Source: Pseudomonadota bacterium (GTDB lineage Bacteria; Pseudomonadota; Gammaproteobacteria; Steroidobacterales; Steroidobacteraceae). Taken from it: DNA of 64,000 nucleotides. A program made the position numbers and the translations under genes. Positions 20,080 to 28,752 of the stretch are shown piece after piece. Every line of letters starts with the position of its first letter. Positions within the stretch are counted from its first letter, which is position 1. The stretch is taken from the NCBI GenBank assembly GCA_016704655.1, contig JADIZR010000016.1:1-64000 (forward strand). The letters run 5' to 3'. Under the pieces are notes generated by a model. That model saw only the letters and a program-made list of their open reading frames with translations, had not been told where the DNA came from and searched no databases.

Positions 20080-21455
20080 ATGACCTCACGACGCAGTTTT
20101 CTCGCCGGCGCCAGCGCGCTGATCGGGGCCAGCACCGTTGCGAAAGCGGCGCTGGCAGCCCTGCCAGAGCCGCAGTTCCAGGCCAGCGCAGCGTCCGCGC
20201 CACCGCTGCTGCCCAACGCCGGCTCGCCGTATCGGCCGGTCGTCACGCTGAATGGCTGGAGCCTGCCGTTTCGCATGAAGAACGGCTGGAAGGAGTTTCA
20301 CCTCGTCGCCGAGCCGGTCGAGCGCGAGTTCGCCCCCGGCATGATTGCGCGGCTGTGGGGTTACAACGGCCAGTCACCGGGCCCTACGATCGAAGTGGTG
20401 GAAGGCGACAGGGTCCGCATCTTCGTCACCAATCGCTTGCCTGAGCACACCACCATCCACTGGCACGGGCAGCGCCTGCCGAACGGCATGGACGGCGTCG
20501 GCGGGCTCAATCAGCCGCAGATCAAGCCGGGCCAGACCTACGTCTACGAATTCGTGGCGCGGCGCCCGGGCACCTTCATGTACCACCCGCACGCCGATGA
20601 GATGGTGCAGATGGCGATGGGCATGATGGGTTTCTGGGTCACGCACCCGCGCGATCCGAACCTGCACCGGGTCGACCGCGACTTCGTGTTCCTGCTGAAC
20701 GCCTACGACGTGGTGCCGGGCAGCGCGACGCCGCGCATCAACACCATGCTCGATTTCAACCTCTGGACCTGGAACAGCCGCGTGTTCCCCGGTATCGATC
20801 CACTGGTGTGTCGGCTCGGCGATCGGGTGCGGATCCGCATCGGCAACCTGACCATGACCAATCACCCGATCCACCTGCACGGGCACGAGTTCGTGGTGAC
20901 GGGGACGGACGGCGGCTGGACGCCGCCGGCCTCGCGTTGGCCCGAAGTCACGACCGATGTCGCCGTCGGCCAGATGCGCGCGATCGAGTTCGACGCCACC
21001 GAGCCGGGCGACTGGGCGTTTCACTGCCACAAGAGCCATCACACGATGAATGCGATGGGTCATGACGTGCCCACCATGATCGGCGTGCCGCAGGACGACC
21101 TCGCCGCGGCGATCAGCGACCTCATTCCCGACTACATGACGATGGGATCGGCCGGCATGGCGGAAATGGGCGCGATGGAGATGCCACTGCCGGACAACAC
21201 GTTGCCGATGATGACCGGTACCGGACCTTTCGGACCGCTCGAAATGGGCGGGATGTTCACCACCGTCAAGGTCCGTTCAGGCCTTGCACGCGATGACTAC
21301 TCTCGGACCCGGGTTCGTACGCCCAGCCTGCGGGAACGCGCGCCTTTGAATGGACGGGTGCACCGTTGGAGCCGGTTCGCGCGCCGAACAGCCGCAACGC
21401 GGGCGAGCCGGCACCGTTTCAGGTTCGCAAGCCCACCGATCATTCCGGGCATTGA
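20080..21455 (+). CDS. TAT-exported multicopper oxidase (3' frameshift)
   Basis: Periplasmic copper oxidase with a twin-arginine leader (MTSRRSFLAGAS). All four copper motifs are present: HWHGQRLPNGMDG near 20458, YHPHADEM near 20581, HPIHLHGHEF near 20866, and FHCHKSHHTMNAM near 21021 with the type 1 Cys and His. A Met-rich stretch follows (MTMGSAGMAEMGAMEMPLPDN). The open frame runs to 21510, but from about 21300 another frame gives DPGSYAQPAGTRAFEWTGAPL and ends at a TGA at 21455, the expected C-terminus; two extra bases (CT) near 21300 explain this. Probably oxidises Cu(I) to Cu(II). Confidence 0.85.
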
Positions 21456-21525
21456 TGGCCGCACGAACGCGATTCGAACACGCGCCAGCAGACTTCAATA
21501 CACGACCTAACTAGGAGCACGACCG

Positions 21526-21888
21526 ATGAACACACGACTGACCGGAATTCTCGTCCTGGCGCTTGCAACCGGCACCGCCGTCGCCGGGCAGGCAACGGAC
21601 CCCACGGCCCAACACGCCCACGATCACGCCACCGTGCCAACGGCCGCGTCGGCGGCGGTAACCGCGCCGCAGACGGAGGGTGAGATTCGCAAGGTGGATG
21701 TCGCGGCGCAGAAGCTCACCGTCAAGCACGGGCGCATTGAGAACCTCGGCATGTCACCGATGACCATGGTGTTTCGGGTCAAGGACCCGGCGTTCCTGAC
21801 CCAGGTCAAGCCGGGCGACCAGGTAAAGATGACCGTGGAGCGGATCGAGGGCGCGCTGACCATCGTTGCGCTGCAACGGGTCCCCTGA
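21526..21888 (+). CDS. cusF: CusF-like periplasmic copper-binding protein
   Basis: Protein of 120 residues with a signal peptide (cleavage near AVAG-Q), a short His stretch (HAHDHA), and a CusF/CopG-like OB-fold domain: EGEIRKVDVAAQKLTVKHGRIENLGMSPMTMVFRVKDP. The GMSPMTM and preceding KHG match the Met-Met-His Cu(I) site of CusF. It is a chaperone that hands Cu(I) to an efflux system. It lies between a multicopper oxidase and a cytochrome c, and the ATG has AGGAG upstream. Confidence 0.85.
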   Translation: MNTRLTGILVLALATGTAVAGQATDPTAQHAHDHATVPTAASAAVTAPQTEGEIRKVDVAAQKLTVKHGRIENLGMSPMTMVFRVKDPAFLTQVKPGDQVKMTVERIEGALTIVALQRVP

Positions 21889-21960
21889 GGGCCGAGACAC
21901 GGCCGCGAAGATTCGCTGCTGCAATGGTCGCTGTCTGAGAATTCCGGGGGACGAAGCGAG

Positions 21961-22611
21961 ATGAAGAAGGTCGTTTGGATTGTCGGGGTGCTAGTTGCAG
22001 CGGGTGCGGTCGCGCTCGGGTGGGCGTATTCGGGGCAGTACAACGTCGCGGCCGACGCGCCCCATTGGGACGTCACGACGCGCGCGCTGGCGACCATCCG
22101 CGAACGTTCGATCGCGGTTCGCGCGGCGGACCTGGCAGTGCCGAATCTGGCGGACCCTGCGCTGATCGCGCTCGGCGCCGAGCATTACGCCGGCATGTGC
22201 ACCGGGTGTCACCTGGCGCCCGGCGTGGGCGACAACGAGATGCGCCAGGGGCTCTACCCGCAGCCACCCAACCTCTCGCAGCCGCGGGATCGCAGCCCGG
22301 CAGAGACGTTCTGGATCATCAAGCACGGTCTCAAGATGTCGGGCATGCCGGCCTGGGGCGTGACCCACGACGACGAGGCCATCTGGGGACTGGTCGCGTT
22401 TCTGCAGCAACTCCCGACCATGGATGCCACCGTCTACGCGGCGTTCACGCAGGACACCGGTGAGGCAGATCACGATCAAGACGCTCACGAACACGGCGAC
22501 ACGGAGCACGGTGGTGATGGCTCGAGTACATTGGCGGGCGCTACCATGGGCGGGTCGGCGGACGCCGTAGGTACGCACGAGCATCCCGATGGGGAGAGGC
22601 ATGATCATTGA
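21961..22611 (+). CDS. Cytochrome c with His-rich tail
   Basis: Protein of 216 residues with an N-terminal signal or anchor (4-24), then a class I cytochrome c domain: haem site CTGCH near 22198 and axial Met in KMSGMPAWG. From about residue 165 the tail is rich in His, Asp and Glu (DHDQDAHEHGDTEHGGDG and HEHPDGERHDH), a metal-binding composition. It is a plausible electron carrier between the island's complex III and periplasmic copper chemistry, but that is inference. The alternative start of the next gene (22601) overlaps its end. Confidence 0.8.
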   Translation: MKKVVWIVGVLVAAGAVALGWAYSGQYNVAADAPHWDVTTRALATIRERSIAVRAADLAVPNLADPALIALGAEHYAGMCTGCHLAPGVGDNEMRQGLYPQPPNLSQPRDRSPAETFWIIKHGLKMSGMPAWGVTHDDEAIWGLVAFLQQLPTMDATVYAAFTQDTGEADHDQDAHEHGDTEHGGDGSSTLAGATMGGSADAVGTHEHPDGERHDH

Positions 22612-22648
22612 AACAGCAGCGCGCGCCGCGTCGATCGAGGAGCGGGGC

Positions 22649-23398
22649 ATGAGCCGCAAGCCGGGGGCATCGGGCACCCTTGTGCCACGTCGCGTCTTGG
22701 CGGTGGAGGAGGAAGGTGACCTCGCGCGCGTGGTCAAGCGTCACGTCGAGGACATCGGTTGTCTGGTCCGCATTGCGCCCAGCGGCGAAAGCGCGCTGGA
22801 AGCGGCCGCGAATCAGGAGTTCGATCTCGTGCTGCTTGATGTGATGCTGCCGGGCATCGATGGCCTCGAAGTCTGCCGACGCCTGCGCGCGCGCCAGCAG
22901 TACATGCCGGTGCTCATGCTCACGGCGCGTTCGAGCGAGATCGACAAGGTGCTCGGGCTCGAAACCGGCGCCGACGACTACCTGACGAAGCCCTTCAGCG
23001 TCCAGGAACTGCTGGCTCGCATCAAGGCGATTTTCCGTCGCATGGACGCGCTGGCGGTGCCACGCACGACGCCCGAACGCGTCATCGACGTGGCAGGCGG
23101 CCTGCGCATCGACCCCTCGACACGCGAGGTCTTCCTGAAGGACCGGCCGATCCCGCTGACGCACAAGGAGTTCGACCTGCTGCGGCACTTCGCCGAGAAC
23201 CCGGGTCGGGTGTACACGCGGGCACAACTGCTCGACGCGGTGTGGGGATACAGCCATGAAGGCTATGAGCACGCGGTCAATTGCCACATCAACCGGCTGC
23301 GCGCCAAGATCGAGCCGAACCCGAGCGAGCCCCAGTACCTGCTGACGGCTTGGGGCGTGGGCTATAAATTCACGACTGAACCGACCGTCACGGGATGA
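22649..23398 (+). CDS. OmpR/PhoB-type response regulator
   Basis: Protein of 249 residues: a receiver domain (phospho-acceptor Asp in DLVLLDVMLPG, Lys in LTKPFSV) and a winged-helix DNA-binding domain (LTHKEFDLLRHFAENPGRVYTRAQLLDAVWG). The usual acidic pair after the first strand reads EE (VLAVEEEG), a mild deviation. The ATG at 22649 was chosen over 22601 because GAGG precedes it and the extra residues have no receiver sequence. Its stop overlaps the kinase start (ATGATG, 23395-23398). It is likely the copper-responsive regulator of the island's exported genes. Confidence 0.85.
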   Translation: MSRKPGASGTLVPRRVLAVEEEGDLARVVKRHVEDIGCLVRIAPSGESALEAAANQEFDLVLLDVMLPGIDGLEVCRRLRARQQYMPVLMLTARSSEIDKVLGLETGADDYLTKPFSVQELLARIKAIFRRMDALAVPRTTPERVIDVAGGLRIDPSTREVFLKDRPIPLTHKEFDLLRHFAENPGRVYTRAQLLDAVWGYSHEGYEHAVNCHINRLRAKIEPNPSEPQYLLTAWGVGYKFTTEPTVTG

Positions 23399-24897
23399 TG
23401 CTGCCGCGCACGTTGTTTGGCAGGCTGCTGCTGATCTTCATCGTCTTCGGCCTAGTCATGACGGGCGCACTGCTGGTCGTGATGCAGGTCTCGCACCGGC
23501 TCTACCACCGGGAATTCGACCAGACCGTCAATCGTGAGCTGGCCCAGCGTTACGTGGCCTCGAATTTCCTGTTGACGGATGCGCCACTGAACGCCGCGAC
23601 CCTGCACCGCGGCATCGGCAAGCTCGCGGCGGCCAATCCGGAGGTGGATATCTACCTGCTGGATGACGGCGGCGGCATCGTGGCGTCCTCGGTGCCGCCC
23701 GCCGAGCGGCGTCGGGCGCGCATCGACCTGCGTCCGGTGCACGAGTTCCTGGCGGGGCGCAGTGCGCCGATCCTGGGGGACGACCCACGCGACGTCGGTC
23801 GTCAGGAAGTCTTTTCTGCCGCACCGTTTCATGTGGCGGACTGCCCGGGAGACATTCTCTACATCGTGCTGCGGCGTGAGGAGCACGCGCCTGGCGCGGC
23901 TCGCTTGCGCACGACGTATGCCGTCGGCGAGGGCGCCGGCGTGATCCTCACCGCAGCGGTGCTCTCGGTGGCCCTGAGCCTGCTCTTTCTCAGGCTTCTC
24001 ACCCGGCGCCTGGGTGTGCTGGAGGGGGCGATCCGACGCTTCCGGGACGCGAACGGCATCGCAACACCGCCTCGTCACGAGTCGGGCTCGGCGTCGGGCG
24101 GCGACGAGGTGGACCGCCTCGAATCGCTGTTCGGCGACCTGGCCGCGCGGATCGAGGCGCAGATGGCAGCACTCAAGTCGACCGACGTGATGCGTCGCGA
24201 GCTGCTGGCGAACGTCTCGCACGACCTGCGCACGCCACTGACGACGCTGCTTGCGCACCTGGAAACGCTGCAGATGAAGCAATCGGAGTTGACGCCGCAG
24301 GAGCGAGGCGAGTACCTCGACGTGGCCACGAGGCAGAGTCGACGCATCGGCCTGCTGGTCGAACAGCTGCTGGAGGCCGCCAAACTCGAGGCTGGCCAAG
24401 TCACGGTCAATGTCGAACCGTTCCCGATCGGCGAACTGCTGCAGGACGTCGTGCAGAAGTTCGCGCTGGCCGCCCGCGATTGCGGAGTGGCACTCGAAGT
24501 CGACGCGATGGCGGCAGCCACCATGGTGAGCGGGGACATCGCTCTGCTGGAGCGCGTGCTCGACAACCTGATCGACAACGCCCTGCGCCACACACCCATC
24601 GGCGGGCGCGTGACCGTGCAGTCGCAACCGCGGGGTGAGCGGGTCCGCGTTTCGGTGACCGATTCGGGTCCTGGGTTGACGCGCGAGGAAGCCGAGCGCG
24701 CGTTTGAGCGTTTCTATCGTGGCGATCCGGGTCGCTCGACGCACTCTGGTCAATCGGGTCTCGGACTAGCCATCGTCAAGAGCATTCTTGAGCTGCACGG
24801 CAGCGATGTCGCCGTCGAGAGTCAGCCGGGACACGGTGCGTCATTTTATTTTGAGCTGCCGATCGTCACGCAACCGCCAAGAACAGCCCCAACATAG
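23395..24897 (+). CDS. Sensor histidine kinase
   Basis: Inner-membrane sensor of 500 residues: two membrane helices (about 10-30 and 178-200) flank a periplasmic sensor of about 145 residues, followed by a HAMP-like linker, an H-box (NVSHDLRTPLTTLLAHLE), an N-box (NLIDNALRHTP), and G boxes (DSGPGL and SGLGLAIVKSI). It pairs with the regulator directly upstream. The sensor part is not rich in Met/His, so the ligand cannot be read off; copper is inferred from the neighbours. Confidence 0.87.
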   Translation: MMLPRTLFGRLLLIFIVFGLVMTGALLVVMQVSHRLYHREFDQTVNRELAQRYVASNFLLTDAPLNAATLHRGIGKLAAANPEVDIYLLDDGGGIVASSVPPAERRRARIDLRPVHEFLAGRSAPILGDDPRDVGRQEVFSAAPFHVADCPGDILYIVLRREEHAPGAARLRTTYAVGEGAGVILTAAVLSVALSLLFLRLLTRRLGVLEGAIRRFRDANGIATPPRHESGSASGGDEVDRLESLFGDLAARIEAQMAALKSTDVMRRELLANVSHDLRTPLTTLLAHLETLQMKQSELTPQERGEYLDVATRQSRRIGLLVEQLLEAAKLEAGQVTVNVEPFPIGELLQDVVQKFALAARDCGVALEVDAMAAATMVSGDIALLERVLDNLIDNALRHTPIGGRVTVQSQPRGERVRVSVTDSGPGLTREEAERAFERFYRGDPGRSTHSGQSGLGLAIVKSILELHGSDVAVESQPGHGASFYFELPIVTQPPRTAPT

Positions 24898-24998
24898 GGC
24901 ATGTCGTGCCGCTCGCGCACCAATCGCGTGCATCGAGCAAATACCCGCCCCGTGCCGCCGAGTTCAAACCACGTTTTGTACTTAGTTCGGCATCCCGC

Positions 24999-25018
24999 GA
25001 TATTTTTGAGACTTCTGC
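24999..25018 (+). promoter_or_regulatory. GATATTTT-type candidate operator
   Basis: GATATTTTTGAGACTTCTGC matches 14 of 20 positions of the site at 18221. It lies about 130 bases upstream of the start at 25133. Two copies of TGTACTTRGTYCG flank it (24977 and 25035). Confidence 0.4.
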
Positions 25019-25132
25019 GTCCGACCATGGGCTGTGTACTTGGTCCGTCGAACCGTCCGCGGCGCAGGCCCGGCGGCGCGCGTGACGAGCGGAAAATGTT
25101 CTTTCGATCTATTTGGCTGGAGGAGGATGACG

Positions 25133-25483
25133 ATGAAACGATTTATCACGCTGTTGAGTGCCGGCGCTGTGGCGCTGATGCTGTCGAACTCGGTGATGGC
25201 TGGGACGGAAAGTTCGGTCACGGCCGCCCAAATCCAGGCAGCGAAGACCCCCGCGGACCACGAGGCCATCGCCGTCGCCTACGACAAGGAAGCTGCCCGG
25301 TTTGACGCCATGGCTAAGGACCACGCGTCGATGGCTAAGTCGTACAAGGCGGCCGCCACCACGCAGAAGGGCATGAACGCCGCAGCCATGGGAATGCACT
25401 GCGAAAAGCTCGTCGAAACGTACAAGAAGGCCGCCGAAGAAAACCGGCAGATGGCGGCCGAACATCGCAAGATGAAGATGTAG
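25133..25483 (+). CDS. Small exported helical Met/Lys/His protein
   Basis: Protein of 116 residues with a signal peptide (to VMAGTES). The mature part is almost all helix: EAIAVAYDKEAARFDAMAKDHASMAKSYKAA, then CEKLVETYKKAAEENRQMAAEHRKMKM. Repeated Met, His and acidic residues at helical spacing suggest a periplasmic metal binder similar to small proteins found with cop genes; no named family is recognised. Start: ATG at 25133, six bases after AGGAGG; the ATG at 25127 touches the Shine-Dalgarno and is unlikely. Confidence 0.72.
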   Translation: MKRFITLLSAGAVALMLSNSVMAGTESSVTAAQIQAAKTPADHEAIAVAYDKEAARFDAMAKDHASMAKSYKAAATTQKGMNAAAMGMHCEKLVETYKKAAEENRQMAAEHRKMKM

Positions 25484-25921
25484 GTTGAATATGGAATAGG
25501 GTTGCCACCCTGGCGCCGCTCACCCGCCGCAGCAATTGGTCTACCCCATTTTGTTGTGCAGTGACTGCGCCGGGGCGGCAGCCCACCATGGCGTGCCGGT
25601 TTGGCATCCGTTCCTCGCGCGCCGATCGGGCATCGTCCCTTGGCCATTTGCTCGCAGGCGTTGTCGCAAAACGCCGCTCATTGGACCGCGTGACCTCGCG
25701 ACAGCGCTTACTGCGTCAACGCCGCCTGCAGCCCACCGGCCAACCGACACCTGAAGCGACGAAGCGATCCGCGCCCCGCGGCCAGGTTGCGACTTCTACC
25801 TAGTTTGCGTTACTCGCGACACTTGCGAGAAAGTCTTTGCTCGACGATGCCTCTGCGTCCTAGGCGGTCCGGCGGCGCCGGCCATTGGACGCGATGAATG
25901 GGCATCGAGGGTACAACGACC
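25484..25921. other. Intergenic region with candidate operator
   Basis: These 438 bases hold no gene I can support; frames in it have no conserved pattern. Near the end lies CTCGC-GACACTT-GCGAG (25813-25829), an imperfect relative of the GATACTTT-type sites, about 100 bases before the start at 25922. It probably contains the promoter of the MerR-like/patatin/Cus unit. Confidence 0.4.
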
Positions 25922-26332
25922 ATGTCTCGCGGTTCGAGCAGACCAGGCAGCGCACGGCTGTCCCCGTCGGTAAGCGTGGCCCCGGACACGCTGCGATTTC
26001 TCGTGCGCGCCGGATTTCTGTCGGACGCCTCGCCCGATGCGGACGTGACTCCCGAGTACCGAGAACGCGAGCGATTCGTTCAACGGGCCCAGCGACTGGG
26101 GTTCGACTTGCACGAGATTCGCGAGCTGCTTTCGATCAGCGACGGCGTCTCGCGGGAGATGACATCGCTTCACGCGTCGATCGCAAGTCAGGTTGAAAAC
26201 ATCGAGCAGCGGATCGTCGCCCTCATGCGCGTGCGGCAGGCGCTGCTACAGACGCCCGAGCGGCCCGACCGCCACGCCGCGCACCCGCTTCGCCCGATCG
26301 TGGCTGCGTTGCAGGGTGACTCCCGTGATTGA
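25922..26332 (+). CDS. Divergent MerR-family protein without cysteines
   Basis: Protein of 136 residues. The middle is MerR-like (DTLRFLVRAGFL, then RERERFVQRAQRLGFDLHEIRELL and a coiled-coil helix IEQRIVALMRVRQALL), but the first DNA-binding helix is poorly conserved. It lacks the usual RYYE, and the wing contains an acidic stretch (SPDADVTPEY). There is no Cys in the C-terminal region, so it cannot bind metal like CueR. It may be a modified regulator or a degenerate one. Its stop overlaps the GTG of the patatin gene (26325-26332). Confidence 0.65.
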   Translation: MSRGSSRPGSARLSPSVSVAPDTLRFLVRAGFLSDASPDADVTPEYRERERFVQRAQRLGFDLHEIRELLSISDGVSREMTSLHASIASQVENIEQRIVALMRVRQALLQTPERPDRHAAHPLRPIVAALQGDSRD

Positions 26333-27428
26333 CGCACTCGAGGCCACGCCCGGCCGCGGCGAAACCGACGAGCGGTCGGTGGCACTCGCACTCGGTGGCG
26401 GTGGCGCACGCGGGCTCGCACACCTCGGCGTGCTGGAGGTACTCGAGACGGAGGGGATACGGCCGACATTCCTCGCTGGCACCAGCATCGGTGGACTGGT
26501 GGGAGCGTTGTGGGCCAGCGCGATACCGGCCGCGGAGATCATTGCGATCGCACGCGGCTTTCGATTCCCGCGACGTTTCGTGCCGGGAAGAGTGCTCAGC
26601 TGGGAGCAGATATTTCCCACGGCGGTTCCACGGCTGGAGCGCTGGGCCTTTGAGGATCTCGGAACGCCGCTCGTCGTGTCCGCCGTTGACCTGCTGGCCG
26701 GCGAGGAAGTCATGCTGCACACGGGTCCGCTCCTGCCTGCGATCCGGGCGACCTGTGCGGTACCGGGCGTGCTGCCTCCCGAACCACTGGGCGGGCGCCG
26801 CCTCGTGGACGGCGGCGTGATGAACGTACTGCCGGTGGATCTGGCGTGGTCGTGGGAGCCAGAGATCGTGATTGCCGTGAACATCATTGCCTCGCCGCGA
26901 CAAACCGTGCGTCTGGACTCACGCTACGCGCGGATCGCAACGGCGCTCGGCAGGATCGTGCCGAACCCGATGACCGCGCACCTCGCCTATGAGATCGCAA
27001 TGCGTGCCGTTGAAGTCGCGCTCGACCGCCAACGGGCGCTGGCGATCGCAATGACCGGCCCCGAAGTACTGATCGACGTCGATCTTGGGGATGTCTCGAT
27101 CGGCGACTTTCACCGGCTGGACGAGGTGGTCGAGATCGGGCGCCGGGCGACACGAGTCGCCCTGCCACGGCTTCACGCCGCACTGGCGGCACCGCCCTGC
27201 ATCGCGACCCACGCCGACGGTCGCTTCACCTTGCACATCGACCCGGTGTGCCGCATGGCGATCAGTCCGGGGCGTGCGCGCGCCCAGTGCGAGCGCGACG
27301 GGGTCACGTATTACTTCTGTTCGATCAATTGTCGCGACAGCTTTGAGCGTCACCAGGATCGCTACGGCGCCATGCGACCCGCCTGCGGTTCGGAATCGTC
27401 GTTGGGAGGAGCGCAGAGTGGTCATTGA
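26325..27428 (+). CDS. Patatin-like phospholipase with C-terminal YHS domain
   Basis: Protein of 367 residues. Residues 15-270 form an RssA-type patatin domain: oxyanion loop GGGGARG, nucleophile elbow GTSIG (Ser), and DGG dyad in LVDGGVMNVLP. From about residue 300 a YHS metal-binding domain follows: DPVCRMAISPGRARAQC and YYFCSINCRDSFERH. No signal peptide is seen, so it is probably cytosolic or membrane-associated. Lipid hydrolysis plus a YHS domain is not a combination I know as standard; it may couple phospholipid turnover to copper. The GTG start overlaps the upstream stop, and the next gene starts inside its end. Confidence 0.82.
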   Translation: MIDALEATPGRGETDERSVALALGGGGARGLAHLGVLEVLETEGIRPTFLAGTSIGGLVGALWASAIPAAEIIAIARGFRFPRRFVPGRVLSWEQIFPTAVPRLERWAFEDLGTPLVVSAVDLLAGEEVMLHTGPLLPAIRATCAVPGVLPPEPLGGRRLVDGGVMNVLPVDLAWSWEPEIVIAVNIIASPRQTVRLDSRYARIATALGRIVPNPMTAHLAYEIAMRAVEVALDRQRALAIAMTGPEVLIDVDLGDVSIGDFHRLDEVVEIGRRATRVALPRLHAALAAPPCIATHADGRFTLHIDPVCRMAISPGRARAQCERDGVTYYFCSINCRDSFERHQDRYGAMRPACGSESSLGGAQSGH

Positions 27429-28722
27429 TTCATCCAGGTTGATCCGGCGGTTCGCGGGTTGCGCGCTCGGCTTGGCGCTCGCGTGGGCCGCGCCCATGAC
27501 CGCAGCGGCCGACCGGCCACCACCGACCGACCCACAGCTGGCGGACCTGCTCGGCGAGGCCGTGGCGAACAATCCCGAGCTCGCGGCTGCGCGGAGTGAA
27601 CGCGACGCCGCACAGCAGCGGATCGCGCCGGCCGGGGCCCTGGAGGACCCGATGCTCGAGCTTGGCGTGATCAATGCTCCGCTCGACCCGCTGAGCCTCC
27701 GTCGCGAAGACATGACCATGAAGATGCTCGGCCTCAGCCAGAAGCTGCCGTTTGCCGGCAAGCGGGACCTGCGCCGCGCGGTCGCTACGGCCGACGCCGA
27801 CAGCGTGGAGCTCGCAGTGCAGGAAGCAAGCAACCAGCTCGTGCGCGACGTGCGCGTCGCGTACGAGGAACTGGCCTTCAATGCGGAATCCCAGCGCATC
27901 GTGGCGCGGACACGGACGGCGCTCGAGCAACTCGAGGCAATCGCGCGTTCGCGCTACGACGTGGGGCAGGCCGCGCAGAATGACGTACTCGATTCGCAGA
28001 CCGAGCTGGAGCGCCTGCGCATTGAGCAACTGCGACTGACGCGGGAGAACACGGTCCTGCAGAGCGAATTGCGGCGCCTGCTCGGCCGTACCGGACCGCC
28101 GACGCCGATCAATGTCGCTGCGCCACAACTGGCAGCGGGTTCGGCGCTCGGCGTCGATTCCGCCGGCCTCGCGATCGAGAACCGGCCGCAGCTGCTGGCC
28201 TTGCAGGCGCTGGTGGAGCGCAATACCCGGTCGCTCGATCTCGCCCAACGCGAATACTACCCGGACTTTGACTTGAAGTTGCAGTACGGCCAGCGCGACC
28301 GGGCGCCGGACGGCATGCCACGTGACGACATGGTGAGCCTGACGGTCGGGTTGAACCTGCCGATCTGGCGCAAGAGTCGCCTCGAGCCGCAGGTCGCGGA
28401 GGCCCGCGCCATGCGCAGCCAGGCGCAGAGCATGCTCGCCGCGCAGCAGCTCGAGACGCGAGCGGCGCTCGAGGAACAGCAGGCGATCGCGAGGCAATCG
28501 CGGCAGAGCGCGGAACTGTATCAGAGCACGCTGTTGCCGCAGGTGCACGCGTCGGTGACCTCCGCGCTCGCCGCGTATCGGGTCGGCGGTGTCGACTTCC
28601 TCACCCTGCGCCAAGCGCAGTTGCGTGAGTTTGACGTGGCGACGGAGCTGGCCGAGACCATCGCCAACCACAACAAGGCTGTCGCCGAAATCGACCTGCT
28701 GGTCGGGCGCAGCGTCCCCTAA
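27418..28722 (+). CDS. TolC-family outer-membrane channel (CusC role)
   Basis: Protein of 434 residues with a signal peptide (cleavage near TAAA-D) and two TolC coiled-coil repeats (for example NQLVRDVRVAYEELAFNAESQRIVARTRTALEQLEAIARSRYDVGQAAQNDVLDSQTELERLR). No lipobox. It forms the outer-membrane tunnel for the CusBA genes directly downstream. The GTG at 27418 has GGGAGGAG upstream and overlaps the end of the patatin gene by 11 bases. Confidence 0.83.
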   Translation: MVIDSSRLIRRFAGCALGLALAWAAPMTAAADRPPPTDPQLADLLGEAVANNPELAAARSERDAAQQRIAPAGALEDPMLELGVINAPLDPLSLRREDMTMKMLGLSQKLPFAGKRDLRRAVATADADSVELAVQEASNQLVRDVRVAYEELAFNAESQRIVARTRTALEQLEAIARSRYDVGQAAQNDVLDSQTELERLRIEQLRLTRENTVLQSELRRLLGRTGPPTPINVAAPQLAAGSALGVDSAGLAIENRPQLLALQALVERNTRSLDLAQREYYPDFDLKLQYGQRDRAPDGMPRDDMVSLTVGLNLPIWRKSRLEPQVAEARAMRSQAQSMLAAQQLETRAALEEQQAIARQSRQSAELYQSTLLPQVHASVTSALAAYRVGGVDFLTLRQAQLREFDVATELAETIANHNKAVAEIDLLVGRSVP

Positions 28723-28752
28723 TCGAACGCAAGATCGCCGGTGGAGTCAGTC

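Noticed and set aside
25484..25921. Short open frames in the gap before the MerR-like gene
   Set aside because: Several overlap on both strands with none showing conserved sequence or a ribosome site.
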